DNA of 64,000 bases. It comes from Metallyticus violacea. Taxonomy: Eukaryota; Arthropoda; Insecta; Mantodea; Metallyticidae. Below the pieces are notes generated by a model. The model ran no database searches. It was not told the DNA's origin and saw only the letters and a program-made list of their open reading frames with translations. Of this stretch, positions 1-12,615 are shown piece after piece. The stretch is taken from contig CM060843.1 in the NCBI GenBank assembly GCA_030762175.1, positions 28,292,501 through 28,356,500 of the forward strand, read 5' to 3'. The position numbers were made by a program, and so were the translations under genes. The stretch's first letter is position 1, and every line of letters begins with the position of its first letter.

Positions 1-59
1 TCATAATGTCGTTTAACAATGTAATTTGCCAACTAATGTGAGGTATATTCAAATAAAAT

Positions 60-1160
60 ATTCGCACTTTCAAAATCTGCGCCAAAGACGAAAAGCTTCC
101 AACTTGCCGCGTCAGTATATTTCAGTCCAGTTCCACGCTGCTTTCTTCACAATGTTGTGTGTTCTGCGAATTTTGACATGAGCAGCTTATCAAAATTTAA
201 TGTTGCGAGAAACTTCGTAAATCCTTTAAAAACTCGCGAGACGAAAGAGGCCATAGATCAGTGCTTTGATTGGTATATGCTGTTTAAAAGTGGTCGGGAG
301 TCCGAAGTCAATGACCATCGTCCTGGACGCCCATCGACGTCAACTGACATCCCTAGTGAGCCAAAATAAATGCGCTCTATGAAAATCCGACGTTTGACCG
401 TTGCAGAAAAGTGTAATGTCTATGGGATCGTGTCACGAAATCCCGACAGAAAATTTGGTCTGCGTCGTGTTACAGCAAAGTTTGTTCCTCGGCTGTTGAC
501 ACAAGAAGAGATAAACAATCGCGTCCCGATCTATTAGGAGCTTTTGGATCGCGTTAACTAAGATGAAATTTTTATAAAAAATGGGTTTATGTTTACGATG
601 TTGAGGCGAAAAACCAATAATTGCAATGGGTTGGAAAATCAAAACTCAAAAATGCTCGTCAGGTCATCAGACATCAAAGTGCTGAAGACAATTTTCTTTG
701 ACATTCAGGTGTTATTCTATACGAATTTCTGCAGGAGTTTCAAACTGTGAATGCCGGTATTACCAATGTGTCCTGAAGCGTCTCAGAATGAAGGGACATT
801 AAATATGGAGACAAAAGTCATGGATCCTGCAAAGCGATATTGTGCAGCGCATTCACCATTGCTTATTCGCAACTTCTGAGCGAAAAACAGGACTGTTTTT
901 TCCCACCCTCCTTACTCTTTTGACTTACAACACGCAATCCCCCCTTTTACAAGCTGAAATGATTGATGAAAGGGCGAAAATTACAGTCAGTTTACATAAA
1001 TAAAATTTTCAGTCAGAATTCGCGCATTCTCAAAAAACGTGCATCAGACTGCTTTCAGAAGCTCAAATACCGTTGAGGGGAGATTACTTGGAAGGAGACA
1101 AAGCTCGGTAAGATGCAGTATAAAAAAAATTAAAAAGTTCGGTCATTTTTTAAGATCTTG
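60..1160 (+). mobile_element. mariner transposase relic (copy 1)
   Basis: Degenerate Tc1/mariner transposase gene read on the plus strand in several frames. The open part (157-369) holds the typical mariner N-terminal helix-turn-helix region ending in a GRPSTS linker. Further on, at about 456-520, the frame reads LRRVTAKFVPRLLTQEE, a hallmark of mariner transposases, followed by WVYVYD and KNARQV motifs and finally GEITWKETK near 1080, equivalent to the family's GDYLEGD end. Many stops and frameshifts break it, and the catalytic DD34D aspartates cannot be read intact. It is a dead copy; terminal inverted repeats were not located, so the ends are approximate. Confidence 0.8.
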
Positions 1161-1440
1161 CAGATGCATTATACAATAATTCAATTTTACCTTTTTTCTC
1201 CGTGCGAAAATACCTGAATTCCTTTGTATATCTTCCCTTCGTTACCAAACTTAAATCATATGGGTCACTTGGAAAGCAATAACATGCCAGAATAACATCA
1301 ATGCTTAGTAAAACTCGTTATAGTGCACCTAAACTGCAACATTACTATCTTGGTATGGAAATGGCTTAACTAATGCAATGCAAGATACTATATTGGCGTG
1401 ATCCAGAATGGTTCAATCTTGCGGAATGGTAAAGCAGTCC
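1161..1440. other. no recognisable feature
   Basis: AT-rich sequence between the mariner relic and the LINE; no coding or repeat signal was recognised. Confidence 0.4.
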
Positions 1441-2247
1441 ATAAATAACCTTTACTTTAAGTATGGGCATACCTATTGGGGATGTTAGATTATTAACAGA
1501 GATACTAAACAAAATAAAGGAGGTGAAGGTAATACCTGAAAGTTAAGAGTTTATGACAGCACCCTTGTATAAATTAAAAGGTGATATTAATAAGCCAAAC
1601 AAATATAGAGGAATTAGCTTGTTATCCATATTACGGAAATTTATACTGGTATTTTGGCAGGAAGATTGCAATAATGGGTGGAGAGGGAAGGTAAACTTAC
1701 AGAGTTTCAGGCAGCTTTTAGAAAAAGAAGAACACTAAATGAAATTTCACACTATTGTGCATAAATATTTGAGAAATAAAAAGGGAAGAATATACATTTT
1801 CTTTGCACATTATGAGAAAGCATTTAATACAATAAATGGGTATGCCTTGGTTTATAGGTTAGGAATAAAAGGAGTGAGTAATGAGATCTTGCTGGGATTA
1901 CAAAGATTATATGATGTAATTCGGTTTTGTGTTAGGAGGGAAAGAAATAGCATCACAGATTATACGACCCAAAATTTTGGATTGAGGCATGGGTGTAAAT
2001 TAAGCGCTATACTCTTCAATTTATTCAATGATATCATTGAAAGGATCAAACACAGAAATAGGCAATGACATATAATTTAAAATAGGGAAGTACCAGGATT
2101 TCTTTTTGCGGATGATAACCGTGATAGGACTACAGGGCCTTATTGGTGAGATTAGTAGATACTGTGCGGAATGGGGGTTAAGGATACAGGGGAAAAATCA
2201 AAGATAATGGTATTTAAAAAAAAAGGTATAACGTGGTGGTGGTAGTG

Positions 2248-2292
<45 letters not shown>

Positions 2293-3340
2293 AAGGAGTT
2301 TGATTACTTGGGGTGACATTTGCAAATGGGGGGGAAAGGTAAAATGGTAAAATGTGCTCAAATGCAAACAGGTGATGAGAGCTGTCAGTAAGTTTATATA
2401 GGACACCAACATTACCTATGAAATGGTTTGAGAGAGTATATGCAGCAGTGGTAGAGGCAAGGATGTATGCAGTCGAGGTTTGGGAAGTTGAAGAGGGTGG
2501 AGAAAGGTGGATGTGGTACACAGAATGTTTTGTAGGGAAGTGTTGGGATTATCCAAATGTTCCCCAAAGGGAGTAGTTTGCTTGAATTAGGAAGGATGAT
2601 GAGGAAAGGATTGATTATAGAGAGAGCAATGAAGTATTGGTATCATATCCTCAAATTAGAGAGCTCAAATATATTAAAGGAATGTTTGAAATATCAAAAA
2701 GAGGTTTTGGGAAGGAAGAGTTGGTATGGGGAGGTAGGGAAGGTACTACAAGAAATAACTTTGGAAAATATATGGAGAGCAGGTGAAAGTAATGTTAAAG
2801 GATTTTGGAAGATAGACAAAGGATAGAAGATATTGAAAAGCAAAAGATTTGGGCTAGTTTAGATGATTAAAGTTCCTTGGTCGTATATAAAAGAATCAAA
2901 CAGAATTGGGAATGAGAGAAATATATTGAAATTTGTGATCAAATGGGTAGAATGGTTTGGGCCTGGATGCGTACAGGAGAAGTCAGGGTGTCTCATTATT
3001 TATTGAAATGTGAGAAAGTCAAATGGTGGCAGGAAAAAGTTTAGGAAAATAAACGGAAAATTTTACAGGATTTATTATTAAATAAAACATTAAAAAGAGT
3101 GAAAAAACATGCAGAAAATGGGAGAGCTTTTAGGGTTAAAGGAAGTGGGAACGAAATAGGAAGAAAGTAAAAGGTTTCTTACAGCAAGACACAACCACAT
3201 GGTTAATGAAGTAGGAAACTGTATTTTGGAGGATACTGCTAGGATCTAAGAGTAAAAAGTGTAGGTTAATGATGTATGTAAAGTTAATTATGGAATAAAT
3301 TCATTAATTCAAAAATATAGGGGACAGATGTATCGCCACA
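1441..3340 (+). mobile_element. LINE-A copy 1: non-LTR retrotransposon, RT to C-terminus, decayed
   Basis: The frames at 1553-1738 and 1739-2068 contain reverse-transcriptase motifs: NKYRGISLLS, a motif A remnant (AHYEKAFNTI, with the usual Asp replaced by His), RHGCKLSAILFNLF (motif B-like), and FADD in another frame near 2108. After a trinucleotide repeat the C-terminal region resumes (2557-2826), with the conserved block around KYWYHILKLE, then an HYLLKCEK remnant of the Cys-His motif near 2995. The same order is seen in the copies at 21530-24680 and 59051-63090, so it is the same family. The 5' part with the endonuclease is missing (5' truncation, usual for LINEs). It is frameshifted and inactive. 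The clade was not resolved. Confidence 0.8.
2233..2291. repeat. (GTG/GTA)n trinucleotide repeat inside LINE-A
   Basis: About 59 bp of GTG units followed by GTA units. It sits between the RT palm and the C-terminal part of the LINE copy and interrupts its coding frames. Confidence 0.95.
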
Positions 3341-3397
3341 GTTAGACTGAAGATATTATAACGACTTAGATTGCAGTTTTCACATTTAAAATTATTA

Positions 3398-3589
3398 TTT
3401 CTTTCTTTTCATTAAGAGGCAAGCAAGATCGCAAAGAACAAGAGATGCCAATTTGACATACCTATCGAGGATGATTATACATTTGACAGCATGTTTCTTT
3501 CTTTTCACTAAGAGGCAGGCAAGGTCGCAAAGAACAAGCACTGCCAATTTGACAAACCTATTGAGGAAGATTATACATTTGACAGCATG
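3398..3589. repeat. 96-bp tandem duplication, two copies
   Basis: The block starting TTTCTTTCTTTTCATTAAG at 3398 is repeated at 3494 with few differences; both copies end in ATTTGACAGCATG. The unit is 96 bp. Because 96 is a multiple of three, open frames run through both copies on both strands, but the resulting peptides resemble nothing known and are probably chance. Confidence 0.85.
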
Positions 3590-6500
3590 TGGCATTCAAT
3601 TGCTTAAAGAGACAGAAATATTTAACTCAATGAAACAAAAGTTTTGCTTAAAATTTATCTTTAAAATGATGTTATCTATAAATGACAAGGAGCATGCAGC
3701 CTGGTTATTAGGAAAATACCATGGCAATTTATATATAAGGCTGTTGGGTTGAAACATATTTATTTTTCCATGATGACTACACTTAAGTTTGCAATATGAA
3801 ATATCAATGGTCATATTTTAAAAAGATGTTATTGTAAAAATGTCATTACTTTTTCTAAAAAAATTAGATACATAAAAAAAGTTACACAACAAAGATGACA
3901 TTTTTACATTACTTATATTCATACTGGCACTTCATTTTTATCTCCATGATCTTTTTTGCCATTATCATAGCGAAAAAGTTACAGAAGAGAACATGTGAAC
4001 AGAGGTATAATTATAATTTGTGTCTTTATGGATTTCGTAATTACTCCTCCATCCATGTGCGTTTATGAATTGAAAGTTCATTCCTAATAATTACCAATTT
4101 ACATTTATAATGAAGACAATGATGCCAAAAGATATGCAAAAGTACTTGAAAAGTTCTAATGCAAATTTCCAAGACTCTTTTTAAGTTCTTTTTAATCAAA
4201 TCATTCAAACCTATGTTCAACATTCTCTTCTGTACCATAGACAAGTTTTTAAAAAGTAAGAAATATATATTATAACACATAAAATTACACGGAACACATT
4301 ACAAAATCCAGCAATTTATGATTGTTTTCAAAAGAGGAGAGGAGGATAGAGGAGGAGAATGAAAAAAAAAAGATGTTTTTTTACTAGTGATTTCATTTTT
4401 TTTTTCTTTTGTACTTGCACAATCTTAATTGATTCTTGTATTTCATTTGCTCGTGTACTGAAAATAAATTCACACGCGTCACATGAACTGCGGAGGCCTC
4501 TCTTAAGCCAGCAATTACACAATAAAATACACAATAACATTTAATAATATAAAACAATGATATTTAAAAACTATTGGTATATTTGTATGGCAATGAGGTA
4601 GACCCAGTGAAATTGCTATATTGTTTTACAACTGTCAACGAAAACATTGCATATCCTGCACCAGAGTTTAGCAAGTCTTGTTTCTGTATCCCTTATTGCA
4701 TACATTCACTAAGTTTAAAAAATGGTTCAAATTCTTCACCCACCCCTTTGGAAATTGAAAGGTTTAGTTTTGTTGAAAACAATGTGATCCTCAACTATGA
4801 CATTTGGAAGATACTTTAGTTACTACTTCAGGAATTCACAAAATGTATCTCACATTCCCCTTCTGCATTACACAATACCCTAGTTGTTGAAACAAAGCTA
4901 GTTGAAATGCCTGAAAAAAAAACTACAGTAAAAATTAAATTATTGTACATGCACAAAGGGAACTGTTGCATGTTATTACACTAAATCACATATTTTAAGC
5001 AAACTGCAATTTCTCAAAGATTACTGAATTTCAGTAATGCAACTTTATCGATACCTACGTTCACTCACGCTCTCTATATGATACCCTTTCAGAGTTTGAA
5101 CCTTAAATCACGCTGCTGACTAGACTACAAGTTTGATGTCCCTATGGTACCAGTTACCACAGACTCTCTATTATTCTCTTTGAGCACCTATTTTGATTAA
5201 TAACAAATAACTGATAATTAAAATTGTCTTTATTTTTTATTGTTTTTTGGTCAACATAGTGACATTACTTTATATGGTTATTCTGCTGGTATTTAAGTGT
5301 GCTTGTCTGCAGTCCATCTTAAACTGCAAAGTATAATACTGGAATCCCTTCAGTCCTTTGGGTCCAATCACATATTGTCTTACATTCAACGACAGAATTA
5401 AAACAGTAACAAGTATTTCATGAAAATGCATTTATATATAAAATAAAACCATCTTAAATTTCCACAAATGTTTTCCAGCCACTGCCCCTTATATTATAAT
5501 ACAGATAATTCGTCTCAGGCAAGGATAAAAAGCATTTGATGAAATTTTACATAAAGTCATAAAAACTTCAGGACTTGCTAAACCTGGAGTGTATTTTTTG
5601 TGTTCAACTGTTTGGTTGAATATTAGAATCCTGTAAGCATATGGTAACAAAGTGTATCTATGTATGTACTGTTATAAAATATACCCGGTTATACATATTT
5701 TATTTTTAAAAAACATCAGTCAAGTGATTCTGCTCTGTAAAAAAAAAACTCTGGTTATTAGTTTAGAATAGGCTATTACCAAACTTAACAATGCGATCTG
5801 TATTGGCTTGTGAATGATACCAGATGCTACATGCTTGGAAAACTGCTGGTGGTGTCACAGTGGTGAAAACAAGCTAGTGGGGCCATATACTATTGTTTGT
5901 ACATTTGTTTCAATTTTAACTACCTATCGATATACTAATCAAAAGAGTCATTTCATGTACACAAAACCCATAGCAGTTACACCACTGGACACACACATAT
6001 TATCGCCTGTACCAGCGAATTTCCCAAGAGAATGCAACAGATTAAGAATGATGGCTGTGGGTTATACAGTCATCTCCATAAGCATTGCTTTAACAATTGC
6101 TACATGTTTAACATAGAAAGCATTAATGGAGCACATCTACAGGTGCTTAAAAAATTGCACTCGTCTATTGCTCTGGACGATTTCAAATCTACTCCTATCT
6201 ACAATTTATCGTATTTTGCAAAGCTTAATGGGATGACTGTTTACATTATCATTATTATTCACTATGAATATAATTAAAAACATAAAAAAAGAACACAAAT
6301 ATTCAATTCCCTACTAAAGAAATATAAATGTACAACTAATTAAATTATGTTGTACTTTTTATCTTATTTGATTAAAAGATGATTGGACGACATCCACGCA
6401 ACAACTGAAAATTACTATATATAGAATACCTACAAGACAAGATGCTACACAGAAACCTTGTGGCAAAATTGTACAAAAAACACATTTAGAAAAAATTTGA

Positions 6501-7731
6501 TGATTTTTCCTTCTCATTTTAAGTTCGTAAAGAGTAAATTTGTTTTTAAATTGTAGTATTTAAAATTTAAATATAGTAAATTCTAAACATCTTGAATACT
6601 GCTTGAATAGCTTTTTGTATAATTTTTTACATTACGAGAAATATATATGCTCAAATGGTGTAAAAAGTTAATTATGTTTGTATTTTTCTTCCAAATATTC
6701 TATTTTAGTTACCAAAATATTAAAAAGATACTTTCACTAAATCATTAGATGTTTACAATGTCTTGACAACACAAAACATTAATGACAGCCACATTTTCAC
6801 CTATTATTTAACAAATGTAGCAATTTTAAAAATTAAAAGTAAATTAAGTATAAAATAAGACATCAGGGAATGTAATTTTCAGGAAAATAAAACTGCTACT
6901 ATATCAGCACTCTGGGATAAGGCAGCGAGCCTTATACACTCATTTCTGACTCCACCAAAGTTGCCTTTCTCAAGACTAACATATTCTCATTATTCTAAAA
7001 AATAAAAAAGAAGTGAAGTCTGTGCATTAACACAGTATCATTTAGAATACAAAATATATTATTAAAATGACACTTGCTAGTGTCTCCACCTCTATGAATA
7101 TGGTCCACGACCAAAATGGGAAGAGGGAACCAATGTCCTGAGATTATGAGAAATCCATCTGATCCTGTTCCAACACAAGGGTTGCCAGTCAATTACCCCA
7201 CTTTCTCACACAAAAGTACATACTCAAATCGAAATCTGCTTAAGGAGAAAATGATTTCTCATAGTAGGACTTCGTGCACTTAGCTTTGTCTCTCTTACAA
7301 AATAGCATTTTCCCCAAATGCTTGATGCAATGATATTACACTACCAGTTAGCTGAAGGATAGCTTTTTTTAGGTATCTCAAATTAATGGTGAATGTAAAA
7401 ATAATTTCCATAAAATCATTGTTATACTTTGTACAAAAATTGTTTCATTTTAATGCAAACTAGCACATCCATCAACAATTGAAATAATTTTGCATTTATA
7501 AACTAGCCAATATCATTTAATGAGCACAAACAACAGGATTATATGCATTATTACAAAAATGAACTATGAACTGTACTCCAAAATACTAAAGTGGTAAGAC
7601 AAGACAAGAGGGGGGGAGGGTAAAGAAAAGAGAAAGAAATGAAAAAAAAAAAAAAAAATAAAAGCAATAAGAGTCATTCATTAACAGATGATCAAGATTT
7701 CAATATTAATTGAATTTGGAATCAATCAGAT
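3590..7731. other. 4.1 kb without a recognisable gene
   Basis: AT-rich, with only short open frames and no codon structure or domain motifs. A purine-rich tract with G and A runs lies at 7605-7665. No ancient transposon could be recognised by eye. It lies beyond the 3' end of the zinc-finger gene and is most likely intergenic. Confidence 0.4.
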
Positions 7732-8005
7732 TTTTTTTAATTAGTGTTTAATGCCCCATTTTTACTACTGAGGCATCGTAGGTGGTGAACAATGATGAAA
7801 TAAAATGATAAACTGGGAATTGATTTTTTAAGGAAGGAAGCATTCCAGGCCTAATTTAGGGTACCTTCCTGGCATTTGCCATTTATGAGGACTGAGGAAA
7901 ATCTGGGAAAAATCTCAAACAGGAAGGACAGTCCTGCTGAGAATGAAACCCCAGACCTTCTGCTCATGAGTCCATGTCTTGACAACCTTGGTCACCTGTA
8001 GCAAT
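7732..8005 (-). mobile_element. SINE-1 copy A (tRNA-derived SINE)
   Basis: One of four copies of a ~270-bp repeat (others near 35941, 48320 and 63431). All share TTTTTACTACTGAGGCA and, in the three longer ones, a GCATTCCAGGCC-like and GCATTTGCCATTTATGA-like block. On the minus strand the high-coordinate end has a pol III B-box-like sequence (GGGGTTCAATTCCC in copy C, degenerate here) and the low-coordinate end is next to a T run, which is a poly(A) tail on the minus strand. Orientation is inferred from these two points. Confidence 0.7.
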
Positions 8006-8609
8006 CGAACACAGTGAAACATGCATTGATAATCTCATGCTTAACAGCTGAGGATGTGGACAATTGTTCCACAAAACATGTCCTGAGTAAATCTCATTTA
8101 AAAGAAACATAAAGAGTATTCTAAACATTTTGACTCAGAAAAGATTACAATTGGGTATTATCATCTGCATGTTTATTGTTATACACTGTGATTGTCAAAG
8201 TTTTCATTTACTCTTCCATAAGAAAACTGTTTATAAATTGGATTGTTTCCATTTCAATTTCTTCATTGTGCTTTACAATCAAGTTGATTTAATTATATCA
8301 GCAAAAACAAAAATGTATATGAATCCTATTCACTTACCAATGCTATGAATTGCTTTCAATGCCAATGTTTTAACAATTCATCTAATTCAGTTTGAGTTTG
8401 CTAATTTCATTATGTAAATGTGCTGCAAGAAATAGAAGGCATTTCAAGAAGTCGCAGAATAATTTAGTAGCCAAATTAACTTCATCATAATAAAACTGAG
8501 TCAGAATTACAATTGTAAGCTACCATACTTAATGATCTAAATATAGGGCCTTTATTTCATCGGCTATCGAGATAAATATGTTAATATCTGGATAACCAGA
8601 AAAATGAAG
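8006..8609. other. no recognisable feature
   Basis: AT-rich sequence; a 72-codon open frame at 8130-8348 has no recognisable motif and is probably chance. Confidence 0.4.
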
Positions 8610-8685
8610 ACCCTATATAATTTGTTAAGTGTGGTGGACTTTTGTAACAGTAATGTTTAATACACTAATGAATTTAATATAAATG

Positions 8686-8774
8686 AGTCGAATTTATAAC
8701 ACAACACTTATTATTTAGAGGAGGAAAACAAGTTTCTGGAGCTAATCACCCCCATCATCAGTTCCAGGTCGACT
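8686..8774 (-). ncRNA. hammerhead-ribozyme-like motif (PLE left arm)
   Basis: On the minus strand the order is AGTCGA, CCT, GGAA, CTGATGA (perfect core), a hairpin closed by TGG/CCA, GAAA, CTTG, TT, TTCC, then a long arm ending in TCGACT. GGAA pairs with TTCC directly next to the predicted cleavage point and AGTCGA pairs with TCGACT further out. Hammerhead ribozymes are known in PLE terminal repeats; self-cleavage here is inferred. Confidence 0.6.
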
Positions 8775-9440
8775 GCTGGCCTTGTTCTTCATGTTGGTTT
8801 GTCTCTGGTGTTGGTTGCTTCTGTACTTCTGTATTAGGATGTCACTTGTCAGGATTTCAAAGATAAAAACGTGGTTTTTGTTCTTCCAGATATGTTTTCC
8901 CAGGTTATAAGTTCGGCTTTTCCTGCGATATAGTTTGGGATTCATTTTTATTCCTATGCTGTTCCTTCCAAAAATGCCAAGCCGCTGCTGATTTTTCTTC
9001 CTGTTTTTGATTTATATTCCTAATGTGTTCCTTTGCTAATGTTTTTATATTTCTCTTGGTCTTTCCAATGTAGATTTTTTCACAATCGTTGCAATATATC
9101 AGATAAATTGCAAGGATTGTGAAATCTACATTGGAAAGACCAAGAGAAATATAAAAACACGAGCAAAGGAACACATTAGGAACATAAATAAAAAAAAACA
9201 GGAGGAAAAATCAACAGTGTTTTGGCATTTTTGGAAGAAACAGCATAGTATTAATAGGAATCCGAAACTACTTAAAAATAACACAGGAAAAACAGAACTT
9301 AAAATTTGGAAAAATTTATATCTGGAAAAACAAAAACTACATTTTTAACTTTGAAATCCCACTAAATGACATCCTAATACAGAAGTTCATCCAGCCATCA
9401 CCATAGACAAACCAAACCAACTCAAAGAAAAGGGGCCGGC

Positions 9441-9533
9441 AGTTGACCTGGAACTGATGATGGGAACGATTAGTTCCAGAAACTTGTTTTCCTCCTCTAA
9501 ATAACAAGTGATGTAAGTGTTACAAATTTGACT
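9441..9533 (+). ncRNA. hammerhead-ribozyme-like motif (PLE right arm)
   Basis: Order: AGTTGA, CCT, GGAA, CTGATGA core, stem II TGGGAAC/GTTCCA, GAAA, CTTG, TT, TTCC, distal arm ending TTGACT. The proximal helix GGAA/TTCC is perfect; the distal helix uses two G-U pairs where the left arm has Watson-Crick pairs. Predicted cleavage falls after 9488. Confidence 0.62.
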
Positions 9534-9566
9534 TAATTATATTAAATTCATTACCCTATATAATCT

Positions 9567-11644
9567 TTTAAAAAATGCCCAACTACATTTGAATTATCAG
9601 TTAAGTTGTCCTTTATCAGTGGTTGGTTCTGGAACATTTGACTTACTTTCTTGCATCATAATAAAGTCTATTAATATGATTTTATCTTGTAGCTCTAATT
9701 AGGGATGCAATCGCTTGTAGCTCAAGGTTCATCTTTCTTAGAACACATAATTTTGTATCACACATTTCAATCTACTGGAAATGTACAACAATTCAATTTA
9801 AGATCTTCAATAATTTCTTTTAGCCTAAACTTATGTTTTTCCAAGTTTTCCTTTGTGTTTGTTAGTCTAATTTTTAAGTTTATATCTATTTTAGCTTTTG
9901 ATATATGCATTTTATGTGGTTCTTTTCTTTCTTTACAGAGAGAGATGGTCTGCAACATCATTTCCTGGGATTCAGACTTGTAGTGGCATCCTGCAACATT
10001 CTTTATTGCTTTCTCTCTGTTTCTGCTGGTTTTTCAGCATTTTTTTAATTACGTTTCTTCTTTCTATTGAATATTCCAGTTATTTGACAGCTGCATGAGG
10101 ACAGTGTTTCCACTTCTAATCTTGTACCTACTGAGAAACACTATTTTAACTGCTGAACAACTCATCAAGAAGCACCAAATTAATGAACTGAGCCGTTTAA
10201 AGCCATAGCTATACCAAACATATTCTGTAATTTCTAAATGAGCATGTCCTCATTATGTTCTTACAAAACTTCCAACCAAAATGAACAGAACAATTAGCAG
10301 AAGTGGAAGAACATTATTAGATGCAAACAAATTTAGCTGGAAGAGAGGGAGGAATAAAGAAAAGAAACAATGATAAGAATGAGAAAGAGAAGGAAAAGAC
10401 AAAAAGACTGGTACTGCTTACTAAGTAATGAAAATATCGGTTAAATGAAAGATTTGTTTCTCATTTAAACATATGCATTTAGAAATTGTACTCACTTCGG
10501 CTAACTTGTGTCTAATAACCACCATCAGCATTAGCTATATACTTCAGCCTTGCTATTCCAATACATAACACCTATTTACATTACCACTGCCATATTTAAA
10601 TGTTCAATTCACTTTACTGTGGCAGTGCTCAGTAAAATGATGATTATAAATGCAGTGATTTTGTTTAGAACATACAGAAGCCACTTCTCAGTAATCATTT
10701 TCTCATTACATATAATCTTAATCTTGTATAATGTGTGAGAGTGCCTTTGGTTACTGTAGAAAAGTTTTATTTTTTATATATATCATTCCACAGAACCTCA
10801 AAGAACACACAAAATATAACAGTTATCTGACTTTTATGTGAGGTAACAAAATAAGAGGTAGTATGTAAACAAAATTAATTCTTAAGTTACTCTATATCCC
10901 ACTTCAAACATTAAAACAGCTTAAAATTAAAAGGAGGGAACTTAAAGCTAGAATAATACCAGTTCCCAATCCAGAAGTTATAAAGTATTCTTCACAATCC
11001 CTGAGAACCTTCCCATCATTAACGTTTCCATTTATTTTATGCCCATTAAGATATAAACCTACGAGTTTGTAGCTAATTCTATTACTAAAACCCAGAAATA
11101 CAGTAAAGCCAAGATATTCCTTCTGGTATTGGCAACCCTGTGTTGTAATCTCCATTTGCTAACAAACAAATACTAAGACCAACTTGGGGAAAATGCCTCT
11201 TGATTTTATGCACCTTATCTGTCCAACACAGCAGTTTCTTTAGTTTACACTCCATTAACTGCTAATTTTAAAAGCATCTGTGTTGACTCATAGTACCAAA
11301 GACTATATTTTACAGAAATTAAATATGCACACTTTCCTGGCCTTCTTTGGATTGTACATGAGCTCTTAAGTGGGGTTAATAGTTCAAATTTTTCCATGTA
11401 GCAGTCAGTTATTTTTGTGAATTAGAATTAGTTCTTTGGAACTTGACACACACAACACAGTCTCTAACAGGGATGTCCAAGAATAAGTTCAAAATGCTCA
11501 TGAGAAACAATGTACATAACTAGCTGCCACATGGATATTCTGTACATGGGGAATAGAACATTGATACAGATTCACGTTCCTGTACATTAAAACATAATGT
11601 ATACAAAGAACTTCCCCACTAAAATTTCTAGGGGAGAGTGAATT
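9567..11644. other. no recognisable coding; upper part may be the 3' UTR of the zinc-finger gene
   Basis: No coding signal. Read on the minus strand, the part just below 11645 directly follows the stop codon of the zinc-finger gene. AATAAA-type hexamers appear on that strand near 11034 and 10769, so the 3' UTR may run to one of these. This is inference only; a transcript would be needed to fix the end. Confidence 0.35.
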
Positions 11645-12615
11645 CTAGCTGTATTCATCACTACCCTCTTCATCAGAGAGAGGAGCTGCCTTGATGTACC
11701 TGGCTGGAGACCTCCTAAGGGTCCTACTAGAAGGCTCCGTGGGTTTCCTTCTGGGCTTAGAGATGATAAGTGGACTCAGTCTTGCCAGGGTAGGAACAGC
11801 ACCTGCCCCTCCACCTGTTTCGCAATCAACTTCTACTACCCCCTCATGTGACTTTGGTTGCTCCTCTTCTTCCACTTCTTCCTTAATCTCCATCTTTATG
11901 TCATCATCTTCCTCAATCTCTTCCTTTATGTCCCGTGGGCTATTGCCACTGCTTGTGGGTGAATTGGTACTTTTTTGTAATGTTTCTACAATGGCTTCCA
12001 CACGGCGCTTTTTACGAGTTGTTCCCAGAGTGTTTTCCAATATCATGGTAGGTGATTTTCTGTCAGGAGGTGAAGATGATGGTAATTCCTCAATGCACAG
12101 CTCAGCTTCCTGCATCTCTTCTTCTAACTGCACCTTTTGTGCTGGAGAACTGCGCAATTTATTTTGCTTTGCCTTTCCTGCATTGCTATTGGTTCTCTTT
12201 TTTTGAGCAGGTCTGCTCTTCTGGGAAGCTAGGAGCACTTGCACTTCATTTCCCAGATCATGTTTTTCCTCTTCTTCATTTCCCTTTTGTGTGACTTTGC
12301 GTGGTGACCCCTTCTGCCTCACCTTCTTAATATTTCGTTGACGTGCTTCACCAGATGTACTAGGAGAAGTTATGTTCTTATCTTCATTTGGTTTTTTTGT
12401 GTTAGGGGATTTTCTTGGCCGCCCTGGACGCCTTCCTTCTGTTTTACCAGATGGGATACTAGAGTAGTCCTCAAAAGCTGCAGAAGCAGTGGGATGTTTA
12501 GGAGCAACAGCTTTGCGCCCTATAGTGGCAGCTTTCTTTGGAGATTTCTTGGCTAATTGCTGCAATTTTTCTTCCTCTTCTTCTTTTGGGGAAGACTGAC
12601 TTGTAGAATCCTCAT
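11645..12615 (-). CDS. C2H2 zinc-finger gene, terminal coding exon (AT-hook tail)
   Basis: Last coding exon. A TTTTTCAG acceptor ends at 12616 and the exon opens with two bases completing a codon begun in the exon at 38352-38605 (phase 1); it encodes 322 residues before the stop at 11645. It starts acidic (SSPKEEEEEKLQQLAKK) and then has an AT-hook, GRRPGRPRKS (about 12412-12435), a DNA minor-groove binding motif. Next come many Ser/Pro/Lys stretches, a nuclear-localisation-like RKKRRVEA, an acidic block with repeated IKEE-type motifs (candidate SUMO sites, psi-K-x-E) near 11866-11935, and a basic, Ser/Pro-rich end. With four fingers upstream it looks like a chromatin or transcription factor. 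No ortholog was recognised, so no symbol is given. Confidence 0.85.

Larger units (their letters stand above)
8610..9566. mobile_element. Inverted pair of 3' PLE fragments with flanking direct repeats
   Basis: Two 3' ends of one Penelope-like element lie head to head: the left arm reads minus (about 8655-9095), the right arm reads plus (about 9100-9550), with the centre near 9098. Both encode the GIY-YIG region: the left has CNDCEKIYIGKTKRN then KSAAAWHFW, the right has KDCEIYIGKTKRN then FWHFWKKQH. Each arm carries a hammerhead-like motif at its outer end. The whole pair lies between direct repeats ACCCTATATAATTT (8610-8623) and ACCCTATATAATCT (9553-9566), which look like a target-site duplication, so the inverted dimer probably entered in one event. 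The reading frames are broken. Confidence 0.82.

Noticed and set aside
2152..2521. Minus-strand open frames with long Tyr or Leu runs
   Set aside because: Translation of the trinucleotide repeat within LINE-A, not a gene.
9705..9983. Open frames on both strands (9705-9983 plus, 9961-9767 minus) with a lysine/glutamate-rich, coiled-coil-like minus product
   Set aside because: No conserved motif, no splice or promoter context. It might be a PLE leader ORF remnant but I cannot support it.
11691..12206. 171-codon open frame on the plus strand opposite the zinc-finger terminal exon
   Set aside because: Serine-rich antisense shadow of the minus-strand coding exon, which has matching splice sites and frame.
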